Assembly: GCF_012396155.1 (NCBI RefSeq)
Contig: NZ_JAAXOY010000003.1
Span: 1 to 32,523, forward strand
Length of the DNA stretch: 32,523 bases
Origin: Cellulomonas septica
GTDB lineage: Bacteria > Actinomycetota > Actinomycetes > Actinomycetales > Cellulomonadaceae
Direction: 5' to 3'
In this document: piece by piece, positions 8,943 through 17,800 of the stretch
How the letters are laid out: each line of letters starts with the position of its first letter
Position numbering within the stretch: the first letter of the stretch is position 1
Program-made: the position numbers and the translations under genes
Notes under the pieces: model-generated
What the model was told of the DNA's origin: nothing
Databases searched by the model: none
What the model saw: only the letters and a program-made list of their open reading frames with translations

Positions 8943-11176
8943 GCGCGCCGACTCACGAGTTCGGCGAGCCCCGAGTGCCCGAACTCCTTCCGGAGCCGGT
9001 CGTCGGCATCGGCCACGTCCACGCCGAGCACGCCGAGGAACTCGTCGACGACCTTGGCCATGTACTTCCACTGCTCGCTCGTCTGCGTCTTCGCCGGACG
9101 GATCCAGGTCTCCGAGGCGGATCGCAATGCAGGCACGATGTCGTCGAGTTTCTCATCGAGCTCATCTCCCAGAACCGCGCGCGCAGCGCCGAGTGCGATG
9201 AGGCTGGCGACGAGCTGGAGCTCCTGCCATGCGTCCTTGCCCGTGCTGTTCCGGAACGTGTCCGCCCACGCGTCGGTGGTGATGCTGGCGTGGGCATCGA
9301 TGCCGTGGTCGAGCAGCAGCATCGCTGATCGGACCACCGTGACGTCGCGCAGGAGGTCGTTCTTGGTGTCCTGGACTCGCTTCAGAAGCGTGTTGATCGT
9401 GCTCGCCGTCGACCTGGTCCCCACCGTTCCTCGAGCGCCGAAGAGGACAGCCGCGACCCACGACAGGAGCTTCGTCCGCTTGTAGCCCGCACGCCCGAAG
9501 TCGTACCCCTCGAGCGCACTCTTGGTCGACGACAGGTCGTCCCAGTCGTCTTGGAGGAACGGCGCCACGGTAGCGACATCGTCCGCATCGCCCGCTGTGA
9601 CGAGAAGCGCCCTCATGAGTGCGAGGTTGTGGAAGAGAGCGTTACGGATCTCCTCCGCGTTGAGGTGCTTCCCCTGCTTGTTGTACAAGCTGAACACCTC
9701 ATGCACCTGCTCCGTCGTCACCTGCTTGTAGACGATCACAGGGATGCGGTAGTCCGCCTGCTGCTCGAAGACGTAAGCAAGGTCCCACCGCTCGCCGACG
9801 ATGTCGACGTACTCGTCCCGGATCTGGCAGTAGTACTTGCCGCGCAGCTTCGCGAGGTCCCCGCTGAGCGACTTGACGTTGTCGCCTGCCCGCAGCGGGA
9901 ACGGGAAGAAGCTCTGACGCTCCAGCGCTGCATTCAAGCTCGTCTGCTCGTGCTTCTTCCAGAGCTTCTTGAACGCGGGATAGTCGGTTCGATAGGTCTC
10001 GAGAAGGTCCGGCACGCCCCACTCGACAGCCTTTCCCTTCACGATCTCGATGGCGCGAGGATGCTGGCCGATGAATCGGAGGATGGACGTCAGCCTCTGC
10101 TTGCCGTCCACGACCTCGAAGCTGATGCGCCGCTCCTCGTCCTGCGTCTGCAGCACGATCACGGACGGCAGGGGGATGCCGCGCACCACCGACTCGATGA
10201 GGAGCTGTGCGTCGCTCGTCGGCCAGACGTCGGCGCGCTGGTACGACGGGCTGAGGTTGAGCTTGCCGGTCACCGCGCGCTGGACGAACTGAGCGATGGG
10301 CCAGGTGTCCGCGGCGGCGTCGATCGGACCTCCGACCTCAGCCTCCTCCTCGTCCTCGACCTCTTCCCATGCCGCGATCCATGCCTGGGTCGCGCTCGTG
10401 AGCGTCGCCGCTCCTTCGTGGGCTCTCTCCATCTGCTCGTAGAACTGCTCACGAAGAGCGATGGCCCGCTCGAGCCGCTCAGACAGCCGCTCGAGGAGGG
10501 TGGTGTCGTGCCGCCCGAGGCTCGCGTGGTCGAGGCCGAGAGCGGCCGCGAGCGAGGCGTCGAACGCCGGACCGTCGCTGCTGTCCAGCTGGTGGAGGAG
10601 ATGAAGCCAACCCTGGACCGCGGCGACGTGGACACGCCAGCTGCCGTCGGCGAATCCGATGTCGTCGAACCGAGCACGGGTCGTAGGCGCCTCGACCCCC
10701 TCGGGCACCGCGGGGCCGGGGATGCTGAGCTCAGCCAGGCGCTCGGCGATGTTCTGCTCGACCTCGCTGAGTGCTTCCGTCATCGAAGAGGACTCCTTGT
10801 TCCGCATGGACGCCGCGGCAATCGCCGCGGCGATGGTCAGTTCGTGGAAGGCGCGCGCGTCGAGCCCGCCCGCTCCGTTCAGAAGTCGACGAGTCACGGC
10901 ATCGATCAGGCGGTTGAGTCCAGTGAGGGTGACCGTGTCGCCCCGCGAGAAGCACTCGTCGTCCCACGGCACGCCGACCTCCGCCGCGACGAGCCGCCCG
11001 CACTCCACCTTGCCGGCCACATCCGTCAGGTCCAGGCCGACGGCCGCGCCCAGCGCCACGAGCGCGGACTTCTTCTCCTTGCTGCCTGGGCCGAGAGGCT
11101 CGACCTCCCAGCCTGCGAGGAGATAGGCGCGCGCGGTGGCCTCGGCCTTCGAGGTCGCGCTCTGGTATTGGGCCAC
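8939..11176 (-). CDS. DUF262 (ParB/GmrSD-like) protein with a long N-terminal region
   Basis: A 745-residue protein whose middle holds a DUF262 domain: the SYQRADVW entry motif (311-318) and VVDGKQR (355-361), equivalent to the DGQQR active site of GmrSD and SspE proteins. That fold is related to ParB/sulfiredoxin NTPases. The first 290 residues are mostly helical with an acidic linker (about 271-281) and match no family I recognise. A C-terminal DUF1524 HNH nuclease is not visible, so cleavage would have to come from the DUF4420 partner. It is the first gene of the three-gene operon. The GTG at 11176 has AAGGA six bases upstream. It takes the place where MZA-type operons carry a MutL-like ATPase. 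A modified-DNA or nucleotide sensor role is inferred. Confidence 0.82.
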   Translation of the reverse strand: MAQYQSATSKAEATARAYLLAGWEVEPLGPGSKEKKSALVALGAAVGLDLTDVAGKVECGRLVAAEVGVPWDDECFSRGDTVTLTGLNRLIDAVTRRLLNGAGGLDARAFHELTIAAAIAAASMRNKESSSMTEALSEVEQNIAERLAELSIPGPAVPEGVEAPTTRARFDDIGFADGSWRVHVAAVQGWLHLLHQLDSSDGPAFDASLAAALGLDHASLGRHDTTLLERLSERLERAIALREQFYEQMERAHEGAATLTSATQAWIAAWEEVEDEEEAEVGGPIDAAADTWPIAQFVQRAVTGKLNLSPSYQRADVWPTSDAQLLIESVVRGIPLPSVIVLQTQDEERRISFEVVDGKQRLTSILRFIGQHPRAIEIVKGKAVEWGVPDLLETYRTDYPAFKKLWKKHEQTSLNAALERQSFFPFPLRAGDNVKSLSGDLAKLRGKYYCQIRDEYVDIVGERWDLAYVFEQQADYRIPVIVYKQVTTEQVHEVFSLYNKQGKHLNAEEIRNALFHNLALMRALLVTAGDADDVATVAPFLQDDWDDLSSTKSALEGYDFGRAGYKRTKLLSWVAAVLFGARGTVGTRSTASTINTLLKRVQDTKNDLLRDVTVVRSAMLLLDHGIDAHASITTDAWADTFRNSTGKDAWQELQLVASLIALGAARAVLGDELDEKLDDIVPALRSASETWIRPAKTQTSEQWKYMAKVVDEFLGVLGVDVADADDRLRKEFGHSGLAELVSRRA

Positions 11177-11421
11177 GTCGTGTCCTTGCTTGCGCGACGC
11201 GCGCTCGACGACGGGCGCACGTGGGTCGATGGTGACGAGTACATGATGGCTCGGCTCGCAGCGCTCGTATCGACGACTTACTGGCAGAGCCCGGATTAGC
11301 CCGAATGCAGCGAGGCCGATGCGGCCACGACCACCGCCCTCGTCGCACGCCGGTGATCTCCGTGTCCCGCGAGCCGCGTCGTGGGCGTCAGCTGTGGGCG
11401 CGAGCTCATACGCTTCTTGCC
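11177..11421. promoter_or_regulatory. Divergent promoter region between DUF262 and dcm genes
   Basis: This 245-base gap separates the leftward DUF262-Z1-DUF4420 operon from the rightward methyltransferase-vsr pair. Both transcripts must begin here, which would allow methylation or a regulator to balance methyltransferase and restriction expression. No clear palindrome or controller-protein box was found, and no regulator gene is present in the module. Confidence 0.5.
11409..11414 (+). promoter_or_regulatory. -10 box TACGCT for dcm (likely leaderless)
   Basis: TACGCT fits the TANNNT form and ends seven bases before the ATG at 11422, the spacing expected when transcription starts at the start codon itself. 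No ribosome site is present before the ATG, which agrees. No convincing -35 box was seen. Confidence 0.45.
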
Positions 11422-12948
11422 ATGGGAGAGCCAGGGTTCCGCTTCATCGACCTGTTCGCTGGGATCGGGGGCTTCCACGCGGCGATGAAGTCGTTCGGCG
11501 GGACGTGTGTCTACGCGGTGGAGATGGATCCACGGGCGCGCCGAGTCTATGAGGCGAACTGGGGCCACCCTGCCTCCGGGTTCAACGTCGCGGGGGACAT
11601 CACCCTCGATGATCCGGCCGAGATCCCTGACCATGAGGTGCTCTGCGCCGGCTTCCCGTGCCAGCCGTTCAGCAAGTCGGGGGCGCAGCGCGGCATGGAC
11701 GAGGCCCGCGGCACCCTCTTCTACAACATCGCCAAGATCATCGAGGCGAAGCGACCGCTCGTCGTGCTGCTGGAGAACGTCCGGAACCTCATCGGTCCGC
11801 GGCACGAGCATGAGTGGGACGTCATCATCGCCACGCTCCGGCAGCTCGGCTACCACGTGAGCCGCACGCCTGCGATCTTCTCGCCCCACCTGCTACCGCC
11901 GCGCCTCGGGGGTACTCCGCAGGTGCGCGAGCGGGTCTTCATCACAGCAACCCGCTCTGACGTGATGTCACGCGTCCCTCCAGAGGCGGCGGGCCCTGAG
12001 CCGGTCGCCTCGATGAAGGACCGGTTCCCGCTCTCTGACGACGACGGTTCGCGGTTCGACCCCAAGTCGAGCACCGACGGCTGGCACCTGCTCGACGTGC
12101 TCGACGATGTTCCGCCGGCCGGCTACGGCCTGACGGCCTTCGAGCGCCACTGGATCGACGCGTGGGACGAGTTCGTGCAGATCCTGCGGTCGCGCGGCGA
12201 GGCGCCGCCCGGCTTTCCCGTCTGGGCGGAAGCGTGGCGAGACTTCCCCGAGGTCGCGACGCTGCACTTCCCGGCGCTCGAGCACGGCGAGGCTCTGAAG
12301 CCGCTGCAGTCGGCGGCGCAGGGATTCGTGCCCGACATCGTCACGATGCCTCATGTCGACCGCTCGCTGCCAAGCTGGAAGCAGAGCCACCTCCGCAACA
12401 ACCATGCCCTGTTCGCACGCCATCATGTCTCGCTGCTCGAGTGGGCGTACCGCTGGGGCATCTTCAGGACCGAGGTGTTTCCGCCATCGCGGCGGAAGCT
12501 CGAGTGGCAGGCGCAAGACGCTGCGAGCCTGTGGAGCACCGTGATCCAGCTACGCCCCTCGGGTATCCGCGCGAAGAAGGAGACGTACCTTCCCGCTCTC
12601 GTCGCGATCACGCAGACATCGATCATCGGTCGTTTGGCTCGCCGGATCACGCCCCGGGAAACGGCTCGGCTGCAAGGCCTCCCCGACAACTTCGTCTTTC
12701 CCGGGCAGAGCGACGCGACGACCTACAAGCAGCTCGGCAACGGCGTTGCCGTCGGAGCGGTCGCCCATGTCTTACGCCAGCACATCGAACGCGATCGACT
12801 CCTGCTCAGCGACGCAGAGCGGGTGCACCTCGACGACGACGAGCAGCGGAAGTGGGCGGCGCGGCTCCTTGCGGCAGTCGACGCTGCTCCGCTCAAGCCC
12901 CAGGTCGTCCTCGGTCCTTCATCGCCGCTCGATACGCCATCGGCATAG
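11422..12948 (+). CDS. DNA (cytosine-5)-methyltransferase, Dcm type
   Basis: Transfers a methyl group from S-adenosylmethionine to C5 of cytosine. The product is 508 residues. Motif I is FIDLFAGIGG (8-17), motif IV is GFPCQPFSKSG with catalytic Cys80, motif VI is ENV (118-120), motif VIII is QVRERVF, and motif X is the C-terminal YKQLGNGVAV. The gap between motif VIII and motif IX holds a large target-recognition domain of roughly 200 residues, including Trp-rich stretches. The recognised sequence cannot be read from it. The start at 11422 is preferred over an upstream in-frame codon (11305) because homology begins there and a TACGCT box lies just upstream. It is followed by vsr after 46 bases and diverges from the DUF262-Z1-DUF4420 operon, so it is the probable self-marking enzyme of that module. 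Confidence 0.92.
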   Translation: MGEPGFRFIDLFAGIGGFHAAMKSFGGTCVYAVEMDPRARRVYEANWGHPASGFNVAGDITLDDPAEIPDHEVLCAGFPCQPFSKSGAQRGMDEARGTLFYNIAKIIEAKRPLVVLLENVRNLIGPRHEHEWDVIIATLRQLGYHVSRTPAIFSPHLLPPRLGGTPQVRERVFITATRSDVMSRVPPEAAGPEPVASMKDRFPLSDDDGSRFDPKSSTDGWHLLDVLDDVPPAGYGLTAFERHWIDAWDEFVQILRSRGEAPPGFPVWAEAWRDFPEVATLHFPALEHGEALKPLQSAAQGFVPDIVTMPHVDRSLPSWKQSHLRNNHALFARHHVSLLEWAYRWGIFRTEVFPPSRRKLEWQAQDAASLWSTVIQLRPSGIRAKKETYLPALVAITQTSIIGRLARRITPRETARLQGLPDNFVFPGQSDATTYKQLGNGVAVGAVAHVLRQHIERDRLLLSDAERVHLDDDEQRKWAARLLAAVDAAPLKPQVVLGPSSPLDTPSA

Positions 12949-12994
12949 CAGGAACGCTCGCACGCGGGCATCGACGTGGCGGAGTATCGACGGC

Positions 12995-13441
12995 GTGCCA
13001 ACCTTCAACGTCCCGGTGCACCCCGGTTCGAGCGGAGCCGAGGTGTCTCGGCGGATGAGCCGGCTCCGTCGGCGGGACAACGAACGTGAGCTGAGCTTGC
13101 GTAGGACGCTGCACGCCGAGGGCCTTCGCTTCCGCGTCACCTACCCCGTCCCGCAGATGCGACGCCGCACGATCGACATCGCCTTCACTAGGCGCAGGGT
13201 CGCCGTGTTCCTCGACGGCTGCTTCTGGCACGGCTGCCCGTTGCACGGCACGGCTCCACGCAGCAATGGTTCATGGTGGGCGAAGAAGCTCGCTGCGAAT
13301 CAGGCGCGCGACCGCGACACCGACACCCACCTACGCAGTCTCGGGTGGCAGGTCGTCCGCGTGTGGGAGCACGTCGACCTTGAGGACGCGGCCGCCCGCG
13401 TACGAGCTGCGATCGCCGCCTCGCAGACCGAGGCGCAGTGA
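12995..13441 (+). CDS. vsr: Very short patch repair (Vsr) endonuclease
   Basis: Nicks DNA 5' of the T in T:G mismatches made when 5-methylcytosine deaminates, starting repair back to C:G. The product is 148 residues, normal for the family. The core reads RRTIDIAF (Asp61, metal ligand) and FLDGCFWHGCPLHG (His79 and His84 catalytic region, Cys76 and Cys81 zinc ligands), followed by WWAKKLAANQARD and a final RVWEH strand. It lies directly downstream of the cytosine methyltransferase, as usual for Dcm-Vsr pairs. The GTG at 12995 with GGAG ten bases upstream is the best start. The ORF is open far upstream but overlaps dcm there. A role as the restriction nuclease itself is possible but less likely. 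Confidence 0.9.
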   Translation: MPTFNVPVHPGSSGAEVSRRMSRLRRRDNERELSLRRTLHAEGLRFRVTYPVPQMRRRTIDIAFTRRRVAVFLDGCFWHGCPLHGTAPRSNGSWWAKKLAANQARDRDTDTHLRSLGWQVVRVWEHVDLEDAAARVRAAIAASQTEAQ

Positions 13442-13662
13442 CCGCGGGCCGAGCTCGCGCACGTCTGATCGACTAAGGGCCACCTCAAGCGCTCCGCAAC
13501 CCGGATCGCGCTTGGGATGGAAAAGCAGCTGGACCTCTTGCAGCGCGGTGCTCTCGCACTTGGCCTACTCGTTCGCACTGCTTTGGTCTGGCCGTCGGCG
13601 CAGGAGCGCATTGACGCTCTCTCCGGTGCTCGACGACGAGATCGCTCTCCGGACCCGAGAGG

Positions 13663-14802
13663 TCAACCGGAGAAAGGGACGGCGACGCCGTGCGAGGCGT
13701 CCGATGCGTCGACGCGACCCTCGCTCCACGGCGCAAGCACGGTATTCCATCGAGCCATCGCCGTGCCCTTGTGGCCCTCGAAATCGCTAAAGGCCCAGAT
13801 CTCGCCGGGCTGCGCGTCATCTGGGATCGGAAAACCAACCAGCCGAACTCGACCCGCTGCCCACGCAGGGAGGAGCACGTCTGCCTCCGCCAGGGGAGGT
13901 GAGGCACCAGGAGTCGGCACAGCGACGAGGGCGCCCGCCCGTACAGCGCCGCACCGCCAATCAGGCTGGTAGGCCTCGAGGAACGGGCCGCACGCGACAC
14001 GAAAGGGGCACGTCGCGCATGTGTCCTCGGCCGGCCGCCCCTCGAGCGGCGCACCGTGAGCAGCAGCCTGAAGGTCGTCGAGGACCCGGAGCGCGGCCCT
14101 CTCGATCTCCAAGACCTCACTCTGACGGACCTCGATCTCTTCCTCCTCACCGTCAGCTGTCCTCACTGCTGCGCGCGTGGGAAGTTCTCCGAGGTCGAGC
14201 TGCACCAACCGGCAGTAGAAGAGGAGCTGAGTTCGCTGCGCGTCAGTCATGGACTGCTGCCAGACCCCAGTCTTGAGGTCCACAACGCGCAGTCGGTCGG
14301 TACGCTCGACGACGTCGGGCCGCCCAGCGAGTCGCGAACCACCGGGCTGCAGCCAGCGCTCGCGCCATGGAAGAGGTGGATGCACCTCACCGCTCGCCTC
14401 TGCCGTCCTCAACTTCTTCGACGGCCCTACGAAGGCGGTGGGCCCGTGTTGGGGCCGACCCGACTTCCAGCCCTTGGCAAGTTTGGCCCTCGTGAGCGCC
14501 GCGCCGGGCCAGTTGTTGACTGCCGGCGGTGTCGCCGGCGCCCATTCCTGCGCGAGTTTCGTACGCGCCTTCGTCGTCTCCTGGTCCCAGACCACGTCGA
14601 AGGACATTCCTGCCCCGGCGCGAGCAGCAACAGCATGTGCAGCGGTGCCGAGCGCGGTACGGAGGCCGCTGCGGCGGAGGTGGCGCCACTGCGGATCCAT
14701 CCCGTACGCAGCGCGGAGCGGACAGGCTCGGTAGGTCGCCAGCAGAGTCGCCGACACGTACGACGGCGCGGACGGCTGCGGCTGTGGCGTCGAGATCGTC
14801 AC
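13663..14802 (-). CDS. RecB/Cas4-like PD-(D/E)XK nuclease with Fe-S cluster cysteines
   Basis: A predicted metal-dependent nuclease of 379 residues. The RecB-type motifs are all visible: a GTAAHA block (His56), GRPD (Asp163), VVDLKTG (Asp175, Lys177) and QLLFYCRL (Gln192). Cys27 (YRACPL) and the C-terminal CATCPFRVAC set (Cys262, Cys265, Cys271) match the four-cysteine 4Fe-4S arrangement of Cas4, AddB and Dna2. About 90 more residues follow, rich in beta-strand-like sequence and unlike Cas4. The GTG at 14802 overlaps the helicase stop codon (GTGA), so the two are translationally coupled and probably act together on DNA. An upstream ATG at 14859 would give a 61-base overlap and is less likely. 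No cas genes are nearby, so a CRISPR adaptation role is unlikely. Confidence 0.8.
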   Translation of the reverse strand: MTISTPQPQPSAPSYVSATLLATYRACPLRAAYGMDPQWRHLRRSGLRTALGTAAHAVAARAGAGMSFDVVWDQETTKARTKLAQEWAPATPPAVNNWPGAALTRAKLAKGWKSGRPQHGPTAFVGPSKKLRTAEASGEVHPPLPWRERWLQPGGSRLAGRPDVVERTDRLRVVDLKTGVWQQSMTDAQRTQLLFYCRLVQLDLGELPTRAAVRTADGEEEEIEVRQSEVLEIERAALRVLDDLQAAAHGAPLEGRPAEDTCATCPFRVACGPFLEAYQPDWRCGAVRAGALVAVPTPGASPPLAEADVLLPAWAAGRVRLVGFPIPDDAQPGEIWAFSDFEGHKGTAMARWNTVLAPWSEGRVDASDASHGVAVPFSG

Positions 14803-17800
14803 TGCAGATGCGGCCAGATCGACAGCGGATTGCGGCGGAAGTCGCGAACGTCGCGCCACGTCACGGACTCGAAAGTGTCGCTCGCGAGCACGTGCGCCTC
14901 CGCCTGCTCACTGACGAACCAGTCCGGGTCGCACCGCCACAACGGGTGGGCGAGGAGGACGCAGCGGCCGCCCCGGGCGATCGCCGGCACCTCTCCGATC
15001 ATGCGTGCGTGGGCGCCCCCGAGCGCCGCCGCGGACGGAGCGAGGAGTTCGGTGTTGGCCGGCAAGGATCGGCCCACGGTCAACGCCCCGCCCGCAACGA
15101 GCTCGAGAAGGTCGATGGCGAGCCGCCAGTCGAGGTGGGCATGGCGCCGCGAGTTGTCGTATGAGCGGAGGCAGTCCGGGCATGACAGGTCGCACGTCCG
15201 GCCGTGACCGGTGTTCTGCCACCGGTCGATCGTGTCCGCAAGGGTCCTGCCCAACAGCGGTTCGAAGACTTCCGGGCGCCCGAGCTCGGCGGCGTAGCCG
15301 GCACCGTTCTCGGCCGTGTCCGCGAGGTAGATGGCTGCGGCGACCTGTGACTTTGCGTCGGGCTCCTCGGAGGCCATCAGGGGGACACGGACCGGCACGA
15401 GCCCCACGGTGAGCTCGCCGGGATCCAGGTCGAGGACGTCCTTCGCCCCCCTGCGAAGCAGTTCGGCGAGGGAGGTGTAGGCCGCGCGCCCTGAGGGCTG
15501 GTCGTGGAGGCCAATGGCGCCAGTTGGGATCGACAGTCGCTTTGGTGTCACGAGCAGGGCATCGGTTACGCGAACTTCGCCGATGGCCTGCAGTCGGAGT
15601 GCGCCGGGCTTGCCTTGGCTCGCGAGGATCGTGCCGTCGGAATCTGGCGTGAAAGTGAAACCCTGCTTGAAGTTGTCATTGACGGTGACGAGACGGCTCT
15701 GTTCGTACAGTTCGAGGTCGACTGCGAGGAGCGGGTTGAGCGCTGAGAATGCGCCGCCGACGGAGAGTTCGGGTGCCCCCGCCCCGGAGGGCATGTCGCT
15801 GTCATCGTTGAACGGCCGGGCCTTGTACGTCGTGCGGAAGCCTCGAGGCTCATAGACGTCGAGCATGGTGAGCGGTCCGAAGCAGGCTTCGCAGACATCG
15901 CCCGAGGGACTTAGTTGGCTGCGCCCGCACTTGTCGCACCGGCCGAGAGTCTTCGCGGTGCCAAGCGGGTCGAGCGCCTGGACGCTCTTGCCGAGCGGGC
16001 GGTAGCTCGCGAAGCCAGCAACGGTGTGCACCAGACCGTCTTTGACGACCTCGGCGCCGGGTGCGAAGGCGCCGATCGCCATGTCGAGCGAGCGGTCCGC
16101 CACAGCATGGTCTGCCAGCCATGTCGTGCTCCTGATCGGTTGATCCCACAGGCTCCGTACGCGGGTTGGGAACCCGAACATCGGCAGGTGGCCGTAGCGC
16201 GCCAGTGCGGCGCTGAGCTCGGTGTCCGAGCTGCCAGCCTCGCTCGCGACCACGGCGTCCACGGCGCTCACGAGGTCGCTCTTTACCCAGGAGACGATGT
16301 CGTCGACGTGTCCTTCTTCGAGGGGTGTGTGCGCCGCGAGGCGCTCAGCTACGGGCCGGACGCTCTTGTCTGCTGCGAGGAATGCAGCGACGGCGGTTCG
16401 GTACTGGTTCCATTCGTGGGTCTGACCGAACGTCCCGTGGTTGCTGCTTGCAGTCCACCGCGGGCCGTCCGGGAGCGTGAGGAAGGCCGCGCGGAGGCAT
16501 TCCGCGGCGATCACGCGCTGCACGATGCGGCGGCGACTGAGGTCAAGGAACGGCTGCGGCGGGATGTCGCCGGTGATCCTGCCCGGTCGCTGGAAGTAGT
16601 ACTCGTCGTGGCTTCGATCTCTGCAGAGCGTCAACGCGTAGCTGAAGGCCTGCCTCCCGCGTCCCGCGCGGCCCACGCGCTGCTGGTAGTTGAACCGCTG
16701 AGGCGGCATGTTCGCCATCATCGTTGCGCGCAGCGATCCGATGTCGACGCCTACCTCCATCGTCGTTGTGACGGAGAGGACGTCCAGCTCGTCCGGAAGG
16801 GGGTGCTCGGTTCTGGTGAACGCGCCCTTGAACCGGCGCTGGCGGCCGCGTTGCTCTGATAGCGGCTTGGTCTGTCCGGTGAGCTCCGCAACTGCCAGGC
16901 GGCGCGGGTCCTGGTGCGCGAGCCACGCGTAGTAGTCGTTGAGCTCCTCGTCGAGCGGCTCCTCGACGAGCGGACCACGGTGGCACTGCCTGTTGGCGCA
17001 GACACCGCCGCTGGGATGCAGGTGGATGTAGTTGCACTTCTGGCACCGCCAGCGTGTGTCACCTGCGGGGACGACAACGAGCGACGTCGCAGCTGACGCG
17101 GTCATGAGGAGCCATCCGGAGACTCCTGCAAGGGCGGCCGGCGTCGCGGCCAGGCGTTCGACCTGCGCGAGCACCTCTTGAGCCGGCGATTCGAGATGGC
17201 CAGCTGCGGCTTCCACGAAGCGGCGGACCGGCGCGGGCATCACTGCTTCCGGTTGCACGCCGCCGGCGCTGCTCTCGTCGTGTCGCTTAAGGGTGCCGAG
17301 GATGCGGATGACGGAGTCGAACACCTCGCGTTGATGGTGCGCGGATAGGGGTCCGTCGACGCGTTCGAGGTCCGCCACGGTGATGCGAGCGATGCCGACG
17401 GACTCGAGGTCGCGTCGGGCGCGGTCGTACATCGCCTCGACGACGGACGCTCGCAGTTGCTTGAGGAGCTTCGCTTGGCCCTGCGCCACGATGTTGCCTG
17501 ACCACGCGTCTGGCGAGGGGGGCGGGAAGGCCCGGTACCACGGCGTGGTGCCGTGGAGTGTGTCTTCCAGGTAGTGGTTCCACGGGCTAGTGCCGCCGGG
17601 ATTCACTCCCAAGGCGACCAGCGAGGAGCTCACGCGCTGGAAGAGATCGCCGACCGGCACGGTGACTTGCTGACCGAGCACCTCGTACGCGGCCTCAAGC
17701 GCCTGACGCTGCGCTTCCGTGAGATCTTGGCCGTATTCCTGGCTGGCTCTGGCAAGTTTCGCTAGTCCAAGGCCAGCGGCCTTGGCAGCTTCTGGCGTCA

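Noticed and set aside
13663-14802. Nuclease as CRISPR Cas4
   Set aside because: No cas genes or CRISPR repeats occur in the window, the protein is much longer than Cas4, and it is coupled to the helicase.
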